From a virus: DNA of 30,902 bases. The translations under genes and the position numbers were made by a program. Positions 1-5,677 of this stretch are shown one piece after another; the stretch's first letter is position 1, and every line of letters begins with the position of its first letter. The notes under the pieces are model-generated. The model worked only from the letters and a program-made list of their open reading frames with translations, was not told the DNA's origin and made no database searches. The stretch lies in IMG/VR virus record IMGVR_UViG_3300037041_001176, positions 1-30,902 of that record; one strand, written 5' to 3'.

Positions 1-296
1 AAATCTTTAATTACCTCAACATCACCCTCAACTTCTTTAATATCTTTACCTTTTTTTGCCAATGCTTTGAGCCATTTATCACCATTTACTTTAGCTTGCT
101 CATAAGACATTTTACTCAAGCGCTTCGGTCTTTTATCCGAGGCTAAGTAGTCGATGATATGCTCAATTTCGCCTTGCTCAGAATTATTTTTTGCAAGGTG
201 AGCTGTTAAGTGTTTTTCAATCCATTCAAAAACATCTGCTTGGCAATTCATGCCTTGAGCGTATTTTGTGATTTCGTTTATTAGTTGTTGTTTCAT
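1..296 (-). CDS. Early-type protein, C-terminus cut by window edge (PcfJ-like?)
   Basis: The frame is open from ATG at 296 to the left edge, giving 98 codons without a stop, so the C-terminus is missing. A Shine-Dalgarno site (AAAGGA) lies about 6 bases before the ATG and overlaps the stop region of the upstream gene, which fits an operon. The visible part is helical and charged, with a central stretch IIDYLASDKRPKRLSKMSYE followed by a Trp-containing helix. From memory this resembles the N-terminal part of PcfJ-like phage and plasmid proteins, whose diagnostic His-Cys region would lie beyond the edge. That is a weak recognition; the safe call is a conserved early phage protein of unknown function. 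Confidence 0.6.
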   Translation of the reverse strand, partial: MKQQLINEITKYAQGMNCQADVFEWIEKHLTAHLAKNNSEQGEIEHIIDYLASDKRPKRLSKMSYEQAKVNGDKWLKALAKKGKDIKEVEGDVEVIKD

Positions 297-304
297 GTTT
301 TCCT

Positions 305-463
305 TTAAAAAGTTAAATAATTTAATCCGTACCACTGACACACCCCAAAGAAAACAATCATAAGCACTGCACCAAGGCAAGCGATAAGAAAAGATTTCAT
401 GGCTAGTTTAAAGTCGGGTGATTCGTTTGATGTTAGTAAGTCGAATATTTCGGCTGGTGACAT
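305..463 (-). CDS. Small single-pass membrane protein (52 aa)
   Basis: This small protein has a polar N-terminal half and one hydrophobic segment at about residues 22-43 (SFLIACLGAVLMIVFFGV), so it probably sits in the inner membrane. I chose ATG at 463 over the in-frame ATG at 493 because AGGGAG lies about 8 bases before 463, while the upstream ATG has no such site. It lies between two early-type genes in the leftward operon, 8 bases before the next start. Function is unknown; small early membrane proteins in phages often act in superinfection exclusion or host takeover, but nothing here shows that. Confidence 0.6.
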   Translation of the reverse strand: MSPAEIFDLLTSNESPDFKLAMKSFLIACLGAVLMIVFFGVCQWYGLNYLTF

Positions 464-524
464 GTTATTTCTCCCTTTCTGACCGAAACTCATCCGTCAG
501 TTTTATCATAAATTTATTCATGTT

Positions 525-1001
525 TTAGTTGATTTGAGTTTTTAATTTATTGAAACAAGCAGCGAAAGCCACACGTTCAGGAGTTCCTGCATCTGGAACA
601 TAAGAGCAAAGCACTTTGTTTTTCTCCCAGATAATTCTACCGCGTCCGCCATCTTTCACAAAAAAGCGATTAGGAAATTTTCTCCACTGGGTAATTTCTC
701 CAGATTCTAAAGCATCAAGAAAAGGTTTTGGCAAATCTTTTAGAACGCTTTCACAATCAAGAATCTTGCCTTGTTCAAACTCAATCGCTGCTTTGGTTTT
801 TTCGATTTCTTTTTGCTGATTTCTGATTGAATCGTTTTGTGATTCCCAGCGGTTAAGTGTTGCCTGCCCGTTTCTTTTGTCATTCATTGGCTGACCATTG
901 CCACATTTTACGTCTGCAAAATGATTGTCGAATTTTTGATTTAATACCGCTTCTTTTTTTAAAAGAGAGTTTTGCAAGATTTCTAGTCTTTTAGTTTTCA
1001 T
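525..1001 (-). CDS. Conserved phage protein with coiled coil, unknown function
   Basis: This 158-residue protein has three visible parts. Residues 1-25 are a basic/hydrophobic helix. A central part begins with the motif NGQPMNDKRNGQATLNRW (about 36-53) and runs into a charged coiled coil (about 55-90). The C-terminal half is rich in aromatic and basic residues (QWRKFPNRFFV, RGRIIWEKN). I recall the NGQP-NDKRNG pattern from other phage and bacterial hypothetical proteins that begin with a coiled coil, but no activity is known to me. The start at 1001 has GAGGGC about 8 bases upstream, as have other genes of this operon. It ends 61 bases before the next start. Confidence 0.7.
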   Translation of the reverse strand: MKTKRLEILQNSLLKKEAVLNQKFDNHFADVKCGNGQPMNDKRNGQATLNRWESQNDSIRNQQKEIEKTKAAIEFEQGKILDCESVLKDLPKPFLDALESGEITQWRKFPNRFFVKDGGRGRIIWEKNKVLCSYVPDAGTPERVAFAACFNKLKTQIN

Positions 1002-1021
1002 TTTTTTGCCCTCGTTTGTTA

Positions 1022-1192
1022 TTAATTAATTGATTTAATTTTTGGTAAATCTTTTCCCAAAATGTAGCCGTCTTGAATTTTACCATTGTCACGAAGTTTA
1101 ATAATTTCTTGCTCAACTTCTTGGTAAGAATAACCACTTTCAAAAATGATGTTGCAGGCTGCTTTAATGCCAAATGCTAATTCGTTTTTCAT
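1022..1192 (-). CDS. Small early protein (56 aa), unknown
   Basis: ATG at 1192 is preceded by GAGGGCGAG, the same ribosome-binding sequence used by the next gene, and the frame runs 56 codons to TAA at 1022-1024. The protein is compact and globular-looking (KNELAFGIKAACNIIFESGY at the start, DGYILGKDLPKIK near the end), with a helical middle (YQEVEQEIIKLRDNG). It sits 20 bases upstream of the 158-residue gene in the leftward operon. A longer open frame on the same strand (991-1173) is its out-of-frame shadow and lacks a ribosome-binding site. The function is not recognised. Confidence 0.65.
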   Translation of the reverse strand: MKNELAFGIKAACNIIFESGYSYQEVEQEIIKLRDNGKIQDGYILGKDLPKIKSIN

Positions 1193-1217
1193 TTTCTCGC
1201 CCTCGTTTGTTATTAAA

Positions 1218-1406
1218 TTATTTTAAATTTATCGCAAATCTTCTTAGAACTGCGACCAATCCGCTTGGCAACTTTTTATCCAAGGATGCCATGTCAAATC
1301 CTGATTTCAAAACTTCAGTCATTCTTTTTCTTGCTTTAGCTTTTGAAGTAAATTCTTCTTGAAAAAATCCGGTTCTTACGTTTGAAGCGGTGACTAGATA
1401 TTTCAT
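1218..1406 (-). CDS. Small basic early protein (62 aa), first gene of leftward operon
   Basis: This small, basic protein has a predicted beta-beta-alpha look: MKYLVTASNVRTGFFQEEF, then a Lys/Arg-rich helix (SKAKARKRMTEVLKSG). It may be a short nucleic-acid-binding or inhibitor protein, but no family is recognised. The start has TGAGG about 8 bases upstream. It is the first gene downstream of the promoter at 1454-1482, with a leader of about 40 bases, so it should be among the earliest and most strongly made products of this operon. Confidence 0.6.
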   Translation of the reverse strand: MKYLVTASNVRTGFFQEEFTSKAKARKRMTEVLKSGFDMASLDKKLPSGLVAVLRRFAINLK

Positions 1407-1738
1407 TTTTAAAACCTCAGTTATTTGTTTGATTTGTTTTTTGGTGTGACATCATCTTATGAGCCATGAATTTAATTGTAAAGCAATTATTTAAAAGAAT
1501 TTTAAAGTAATTAGAAAGCTACAACCAGAAGGGTGCGCGGGATAATTTGAGAGGGAAAGGGAAAAATAAATTAAAAAAGATTTGTGGTAAATTCAGTTAT
1601 TAAGGATTACTTAACTACTGAAAATGTATGTACTAAGTAAACACGGCGTAAATACTTTAGAGAGTAGAGAGAAAGGGCTTGAAGAATAAAATTGTGCGTT
1701 TATTGTGTGGGGGTTAGTAATTTAATGAATGAGGGGAA
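1407..1738. other. Divergent intergenic control region
   Basis: These 332 bases separate the leftward early operon from the rightward packaging and structural genes. The left third holds the leftward promoter and inverted repeat. The rest is purine-rich on the plus strand (for example GAGAGGGAAAGGGAAAAATA near 1549-1568) and includes the small palindrome TACTAAGTA near 1631. I see no convincing sigma70 promoter for the rightward genes and no confident gene. A 21-codon frame at 1625-1690 has no ribosome-binding site. Lying just upstream of terS, the region is a plausible place for a packaging site, but no cos or pac signature is visible. Confidence 0.5.
1454..1482 (-). promoter_or_regulatory. 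Sigma70-like early promoter with overlapping inverted repeat
   Basis: Read on the minus strand, TTTACA (1482-1477, five of six matches to the -35 consensus) is followed after exactly 17 bases by TAAGAT (1459-1454, four of six matches to the -10). Transcription would start near 1447, about 40 bases before the first leftward gene. A 6-base inverted repeat, TAATTG (1473-1478) and CAATTA (1484-1489), straddles the -35 box and could be an operator. This is inferred from sequence only. Confidence 0.55.
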
Positions 1739-2044
1739 ATGAAAGAAGGGGAATTGTTCTTTTCTAAAAGTGGGAACTTGATGAGACATATGAATATTGA
1801 TTACGATTCGGGCAAAGTTAAATTTTCCGGAGCTTTTCCAGCAATAGGATTGTTAAATTGGGTTGCTATGAGGCCGTTTACTAAAGAAGAAAGAAAAGAA
1901 ATTACAGACCGCTTGATTGTGGAAAATGGATTAATTAGAGAACCAAGCAAAGAAACTCTAGAATCTTTCGCAGAATACGAAGAGGGTAAGGCCAGCAAAA
2001 GCGATTCAGTTGAAGAGCTTTTTAAAGAATTACAAAAAGAGTAA
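1739..2044 (+). CDS. Hypothetical protein, first rightward gene
   Basis: This 101-residue protein starts at an ATG with GAGGGGAA directly upstream. The N-terminal half looks globular, with DYDSGKVKFSG (about 21-31) and aromatic/hydrophobic residues (GLLNWVAMRPF). The C-terminal half is a charged helix (TKEERKEITDRL through VEELFKELQKE). The 18 bases at 1803-1820, coding for DSGKV, recur exactly and in the same reading frame in the gene at 5291. It is the first gene of the packaging block, 72 bases before terS, so a role in packaging is possible but not shown. No family is recognised. Confidence 0.6.
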   Translation: MKEGELFFSKSGNLMRHMNIDYDSGKVKFSGAFPAIGLLNWVAMRPFTKEERKEITDRLIVENGLIREPSKETLESFAEYEEGKASKSDSVEELFKELQKE

Positions 2045-2116
2045 GTTAAATGATTCTCAAAAGAGTGACTTTACTAAAGAGAGAATCAATCCGAATTTAA
2101 TTAAAGATTTTTCAGA

Positions 2117-2542
2117 ATGAAGAAAGAGGGAAAGAAAACACAAAGAGAGATTCTGCTAGAGAATGCAGAGGATGTGATTGAGATGATTAGGCAAGCGAAG
2201 AGCTATGAAGAGATTCAAGAAAAGTTTTGCGTTCATGCGAAATATGTTGTTGATTTTATCACAAACAGTGAGTATTCCGCACGCGCACGAGAAGCACAAA
2301 GAGAAAGCGCAGAAACAATCTCAAGAAAAGCTGAACTATCTTTGTTGCAAATACAAGCTGACGACACGCAAGCAAGCGTCACAAGACAGAGAGAACTAGC
2401 TCACCACTACCGCTGGTTAGCTGCAAAGAAAAATCCAAATAAGTTCGGAGATTCAAGAAAAGTTCAAGCAGAAGTAAAAGACACAAGTTCAACTAGCTCT
2501 TGGCTTGGTGAAGTGTTAAGCGAAATTGATAACAATAAATAG
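2117..2542 (+). CDS. terS: Terminase small subunit (DNA recognition)
   Basis: This 141-residue protein is probably the DNA-recognition subunit of the packaging motor. The basic N-terminal helices (EILLENAEDVIEMIRQAKSY, about 11-30) resemble the helix-turn-helix part of small terminases, and are followed by a long helical oligomerisation segment (about 55-95). The motif RWLAAKKNPNKFGDS (about 99-113) is typical of the C-terminal part of phage small terminases. Length and position, 0.4 kb upstream of terL, agree. The first about 32 residues have a diverged second copy at 4895-5026. The assignment rests on motif and context. Confidence 0.75.
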   Translation: MKKEGKKTQREILLENAEDVIEMIRQAKSYEEIQEKFCVHAKYVVDFITNSEYSARAREAQRESAETISRKAELSLLQIQADDTQASVTRQRELAHHYRWLAAKKNPNKFGDSRKVQAEVKDTSSTSSWLGEVLSEIDNNK

Positions 2543-2565
2543 TTTTAACAAACTGAGAAAATGAA

Positions 2566-2742
2566 ATGAAAAAGATAACAAAAGAAGAAAGAAAAGAAGC
2601 GATCAGATTGCTTAACAGTATATCATGCGGTTCAACATTGAGTGCAGCACAGTACGAAGAAATGATTGAAATGGAAAAGATAACAAAAAAAGAATTTTCA
2701 ACTAGCACTACAAAACTAATTAATTTGAGGAAATATGATTAA
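2566..2742 (+). CDS. Small hypothetical protein (58 aa)
   Basis: A 58-codon frame fills the gap between terS and the next gene and overlaps the latter by 8 bases (2735-2742), a normal arrangement in this genome. The protein is Lys/Glu-rich and helical (MKKITKEERKEAIRLLN, then AAQYEEMIEMEKITKK). The ribosome-binding signal is weak (TGAG about 10 bases before the ATG). Function is unknown. It is called mainly because it fits tightly between neighbours and codes without a stop. Confidence 0.5.
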   Translation: MKKITKEERKEAIRLLNSISCGSTLSAAQYEEMIEMEKITKKEFSTSTTKLINLRKYD

Positions 2743-2968
2743 AAAAGGTCAAAAGCTTCTAGTTAAAAAACAAGGCAAAATCTTCTTTGCAGAGCTTGTA
2801 AAATATGTTGAAAATCCGCCAAAAACATCGATGCACACCGCATTTGATTATGTTCAAGTAAATATTGCCGGTGAAATTATTGATGTAGATCTTGACTATG
2901 TTATTTATTTTATTTTGGAAAGCGGCGAACTAGTGAAACATCTTGAAGAAAAATGGATCAAAAATTAG
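2735..2968 (+). CDS. Hypothetical protein (77 aa) overlapping terL
   Basis: The start has GAGG 6 bases upstream. The protein reads as a small all-beta domain: KKGQKLLVKKQGKIFFAELV, then YVQVNIAGEIIDVDLDYVIYF. It has a KOW/SH3-like look, but no family can be assigned. It overlaps the previous gene by 8 bases and terL by 16 bases, suggesting coupled translation. Its position between the two terminase subunits hints at a packaging accessory role, which is inference only. Confidence 0.6.
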   Translation: MIKKGQKLLVKKQGKIFFAELVKYVENPPKTSMHTAFDYVQVNIAGEIIDVDLDYVIYFILESGELVKHLEEKWIKN

Positions 2969-4494
2969 ATCAAGAAAAAAAAAGAAAATTGACGGAACTC
3001 TTGAGTAATAAGAGCTGGCGAATGTCGAACTTGTATTTCTGTAAAGATGAAAATGGAAAAGAGTTTAAATTTATCTGTAATGAAGCCCAGCAAGAACTGA
3101 CGCAAGAAACTCATCCGCTTAACATTGTACTCAAAGCTCGTCAATTAGGTATCACAACTTTTTACTGCATTAATTATCTTGATGATTGCTTATTCAACTC
3201 AAACATCACAGCAGTATTGATCGGTGATGATTTAGAAGACGCAAAGAAGTTATTAAGAGACAAAGTAAGATATGCTTATGATCGTTTGCCGCCTGAATTA
3301 AAAGAACATCGCAAGCTACTAACTGATAGTACTGAGATAATGAGATTTAGCAATGGTTCGAGCTATTCAGTAACTACAAGCGCGCGGTCGGGTACAGTTC
3401 AAAGACTTCATATTACAGAATTTGGTAAGATATGCAGGAAGTCACCAGATAAGGCTGAAGAGATAATGAGCGGATCATTAAACACAGTACACCAAGGACA
3501 GCAAATAGTTATTGAATCAACGGCACAAGGCGCAAGTGGACACTTCTTTAACTTGTGTGATGTTGCTGAAAGAAAAATGCGGATGAAAGAAGAGTTGACA
3601 GTGCTGGACTGGAAATTTCACTTCTTCGGTTGGTGGAAAGATCGCAAGTATCAAATGGTCGCTGATTATATATTTAACACAAAGCAAGCTGATTATTTTC
3701 AAGAATTAGAAGACGAAGGTATAAAGCTAACGAGACAACAACAAACATGGTATTGCAAAAAAGAAGAGACGCAAGGCGAGTTGATGAAACAAGAGTTTCC
3801 AAGCAACTCTAAAGAAGCATTTCAGAAAGCAATTGTTGGTGCTTACTGGTCAAAAGAACTAATCGCAGCGGAGAATGACGGAAGGATTGGCAGAGTGAGA
3901 GTTGATATTGATTTGCCTATTCATACAGCTTGGGATTTAGGGATTAACGACACAACATGCATCTGGTTCTATCAGAAGAAAGGTTTCGACTTTACTCTGG
4001 TCGACTATTACGAGATGTGCGAAGAGCCATTGCCGCACTACTTCAAGATCCTAAAAGAGAAAGGCTATAACTACGGCTACCACTTCGCACCGCATGACAT
4101 CAACAAGCGTAGTTATTATGACGGAAAGGACGGCTTAGAGATTGCCAGAAACTTCGGCTTTAAGTTTGAAAGAATCGTAAGAGCGCAGAACAAAATGGAT
4201 TCAATCAATCAAGCTCGGTCAATTATAAACCGTTGCTGGTTCGATCAAAAAAAGTGCGAGATTGGTATTGGAAGACTGAGAGAATACAGAAAGAAATTTA
4301 ATGAAAAGCTCGGCTCATTCTCTGACCAGCCTCTGCACGATATTAACTCCAACGGCGCTGATGCTTTCCAAACGTTTGCTGCTTCGGTTCATAAGTTAGA
4401 GACTAACCTAACGAACCAAGACAATTACGTTGACGAGTATGCTTACGAAGAGTTCTTAAACGCGAGCAATCGCAATTCGATCACTGGATACTAA
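2953..4494 (+). CDS. terL: Terminase large subunit (packaging ATPase and nuclease)
   Basis: This 513-residue motor protein pumps DNA into the prohead and cuts the concatemer. The ATPase half shows a Walker A-like segment LKARQLGITT (about 60-69), Walker B HITEFG (about 153-158, catalytic Glu next to Thr) and coupling motif IVIESTAQG (about 185-193). The nuclease half has the expected acidic residues: D328 in TAWDLGIND, D382 in APHDINK and D470 in NGADAFQ. Length is normal for the family. The start overlaps the preceding small gene by 16 bases. All key residues are present, so the protein should be active. Confidence 0.95.
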   Translation: MDQKLDQEKKRKLTELLSNKSWRMSNLYFCKDENGKEFKFICNEAQQELTQETHPLNIVLKARQLGITTFYCINYLDDCLFNSNITAVLIGDDLEDAKKLLRDKVRYAYDRLPPELKEHRKLLTDSTEIMRFSNGSSYSVTTSARSGTVQRLHITEFGKICRKSPDKAEEIMSGSLNTVHQGQQIVIESTAQGASGHFFNLCDVAERKMRMKEELTVLDWKFHFFGWWKDRKYQMVADYIFNTKQADYFQELEDEGIKLTRQQQTWYCKKEETQGELMKQEFPSNSKEAFQKAIVGAYWSKELIAAENDGRIGRVRVDIDLPIHTAWDLGINDTTCIWFYQKKGFDFTLVDYYEMCEEPLPHYFKILKEKGYNYGYHFAPHDINKRSYYDGKDGLEIARNFGFKFERIVRAQNKMDSINQARSIINRCWFDQKKCEIGIGRLREYRKKFNEKLGSFSDQPLHDINSNGADAFQTFAASVHKLETNLTNQDNYVDEYAYEEFLNASNRNSITGY

Positions 4495-4510
4495 TTTAAT
4501 TTTTGAGAAA

Positions 4511-4894
4511 ATGAGAGAGCTACACGAGAAGCCAGTTTCAGGGGCTGTAATTTACGATACTATCCCCCTTCACAAGAGAACAAAAACTTTCTGGCGTTTT
4601 TTAGTATTGCACAACTCTTGGACTTATTTAAGAGACAGAAAGCAAGGTGGAACTGATGGCACGCAATGGGCTGGCGAATATGAATATCTTGGTGGAGAGT
4701 TAATTAAATTTGATTACATCCAAATACTGAGAAACATAAGGTATTGCAGAGAGAACAGATATAATCGGTTTCAAAACCATCCTGAAAACGCAGTTCATAT
4801 AAGCAATTTGCAATGGAGGTTAAATCTCTTTAAGAGAGGTTTATACAATCCAAAGACTATCGATAAAATTCTTCTAAAACAAGCGGGGTATTAA
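4511..4894 (+). CDS. Hypothetical basic protein between terL and the terS remnant
   Basis: This 127-residue protein is basic and rich in aromatic residues (FWRFLVLHNSWTYLRDRKQG at about 28-47, then ENRYNRFQN and LQWRLNLFKRGLYN). I considered an HNH or other homing-type nuclease because of its position next to a broken terS copy, but I see no paired His/Asn-His motif. It begins 16 bases after terL with the TGAG-AAAATG initiation pattern seen at several starts here. Its stop (TAA 4892-4894) abuts the ATG of the terS fragment. Function is unknown; it could be an inserted accessory gene. Confidence 0.6.
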   Translation: MRELHEKPVSGAVIYDTIPLHKRTKTFWRFLVLHNSWTYLRDRKQGGTDGTQWAGEYEYLGGELIKFDYIQILRNIRYCRENRYNRFQNHPENAVHISNLQWRLNLFKRGLYNPKTIDKILLKQAGY

Positions 4895-5026
4895 ATGAAA
4901 GACAAAAAGAAGCCAAAGACTCAGAAAGAGATTCTAATCGAGAACGCTGAAGAAGTGCTTGAGATGCTCAGACAGGCTAAGAGCTGGGAAGTGCCTTATC
5001 CATGTAATTCAATTATTTGTACGTAA
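4895..5026 (+). pseudogene. Truncated second copy of terS N-terminus
   Basis: The ATG at 4895 opens a 43-codon frame. Its first about 32 residues (KTQKEILIENAEEVLEMLRQ followed by AKSWE) closely match the start of the small terminase at 2117 (KTQREILLENAEDVIEMIRQ followed by AKSYE). After that point similarity stops abruptly and the frame ends within 11 codons. The DNA of the two copies is diverged, so this is not a recent tandem duplication. It looks like the remnant of a related terS left by recombination, or an old duplication. Whether the 43-residue product is made is unknown. Confidence 0.7.
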
Positions 5027-5036
5027 AGTAGTTCTA

Positions 5037-5294
5037 ATGAAAAAAATCAATCTTGAAAAATATCTCTTAAAGAAAGAGCAATCTTCCGTAGAGGATAAGG
5101 ATCAATTGAAAATTATTGTTGAAAATAGTTTCTCTAAAATTTCCGAATTAGAGCAAAAGGTTCATAATTTACGTTATGAGATTGGCTTGTTAAATAAAAA
5201 GAATAATAACTTGAGCAAAGAAAATAAATTTTTAAAGAAAATTGCTGTTAAGCAAGGAAAAGATAAAATGCTACAATCGGGGGGTATTAAATGA
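5037..5294 (+). CDS. Coiled-coil protein (85 aa)
   Basis: This is an almost wholly charged helical protein with a clear heptad region (ISELEQKVHNLRYEIGLLNK, about 38-57, continuing to about 75). I start it at ATG 5037 (MKKINLEKYLL). An upstream in-frame start at 4959 would run through the terS remnant in another frame and is unlikely. There is no strong ribosome-binding site. It overlaps the next gene by 4 bases (ATGA). Function is unknown; it probably makes an oligomer. Confidence 0.55.
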   Translation: MKKINLEKYLLKKEQSSVEDKDQLKIIVENSFSKISELEQKVHNLRYEIGLLNKKNNNLSKENKFLKKIAVKQGKDKMLQSGGIK

Positions 5295-5512
5295 AATATG
5301 CAATAGACGATTCGGGCAAAGTTAGAGTTACGTTTAGAATTGGAGACAGGAAAACCAGCTACACTACTTGCCAAGAGTTCAACTATGAAGTTGATCTCGA
5401 CAGCGAACAGAAGGAAATCTTAAACAAGATTATCATGACTAATTTGCAAAAGTTAAACATTCCTAACAAGGATATAAACAGGATAATTTCTAAGGGGTTA
5501 AATGATTTGTAA
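5291..5512 (+). CDS. Hypothetical protein (73 aa)
   Basis: A G-run upstream (GGGGG, about 9 bases before the ATG) can serve as ribosome-binding site, and the ATG overlaps the previous stop as ATGA. The N-terminal half is beta-like (MKYAIDDSGKVRVTFRIGDR), the C-terminal half helical (SEQKEILNKIIMTNLQKL). The bases 5307-5324 are identical to 1803-1820 in the first rightward gene, in the same frame, giving DSGKV in both. Outside that stretch the two proteins are not clearly related. Function is unknown. Confidence 0.55.
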   Translation: MKYAIDDSGKVRVTFRIGDRKTSYTTCQEFNYEVDLDSEQKEILNKIIMTNLQKLNIPNKDINRIISKGLNDL

Positions 5513-5600
5513 GCATTCTTATGAAGTATTTTGCGCCAACACGTTCGGCAAGATGAGAACATTTAACACGGAAGAAGAAAGACAGCTTAGGTTTTTCTAA
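5502..5600 (+). CDS. Very small protein (32 aa)
   Basis: The ATG at 5502 overlaps the stop of the previous gene, with AAGGGG 6-7 bases upstream, a good ribosome-binding site. The 32-residue product begins MICKHSYEVFC and holds two Cys and one His (C3, H5, C11), followed by a charged tail. It could be a small metal-binding peptide, but the case rests only on start signal and spacing. It is the last frame before the leader of the head module. Confidence 0.45.
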   Translation: MICKHSYEVFCANTFGKMRTFNTEEERQLRFF

Positions 5601-5625
5601 AATAGAATATCTGTAAGAAATAAAA

Positions 5626-5677
5626 CGCTTGCAATTAAAAAACAGTAATCTAACAATCAACCAACCTTGAGTAAATG
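5626..5677 (+). promoter_or_regulatory. Candidate late leader/promoter A, before portal
   Basis: CGCTTGCAA (5626-5634) is preceded by AAGAAATAA. The same combination occurs at 13501-13517, upstream of the next module. TTGCAA can be read as a -35 box with AACAAT (5652-5657) as a weak -10 at 17 bases. The leader ends in TGAGTAAATG (5668-5677), whose ATG starts the portal gene. The shared elements suggest regulated late transcription or translation; the promoter itself is a weak match. Confidence 0.35.

Noticed and set aside
991-1173. Minus-strand open frame of 60 codons
   Set aside because: It is out of frame with, and covers, the 56-codon gene at 1022-1192, which has a strong ribosome-binding site; this one has none.
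1625-1690. 21-codon frame in the divergent region
   Set aside because: No ribosome-binding site and no recognisable sequence; more likely non-coding.
1407-1738. Rightward sigma70 promoter or packaging site
   Set aside because: Several TTAACT- or TTGTGG-like boxes were tried, but none has a matching -10 at 16-18 bases; no cos-type or pac-type repeat could be identified.
4511-4894. HNH or homing-type endonuclease
   Set aside because: The location next to a broken gene is suggestive, but the translation shows no HNH, GIY-YIG or LAGLIDADG motif.
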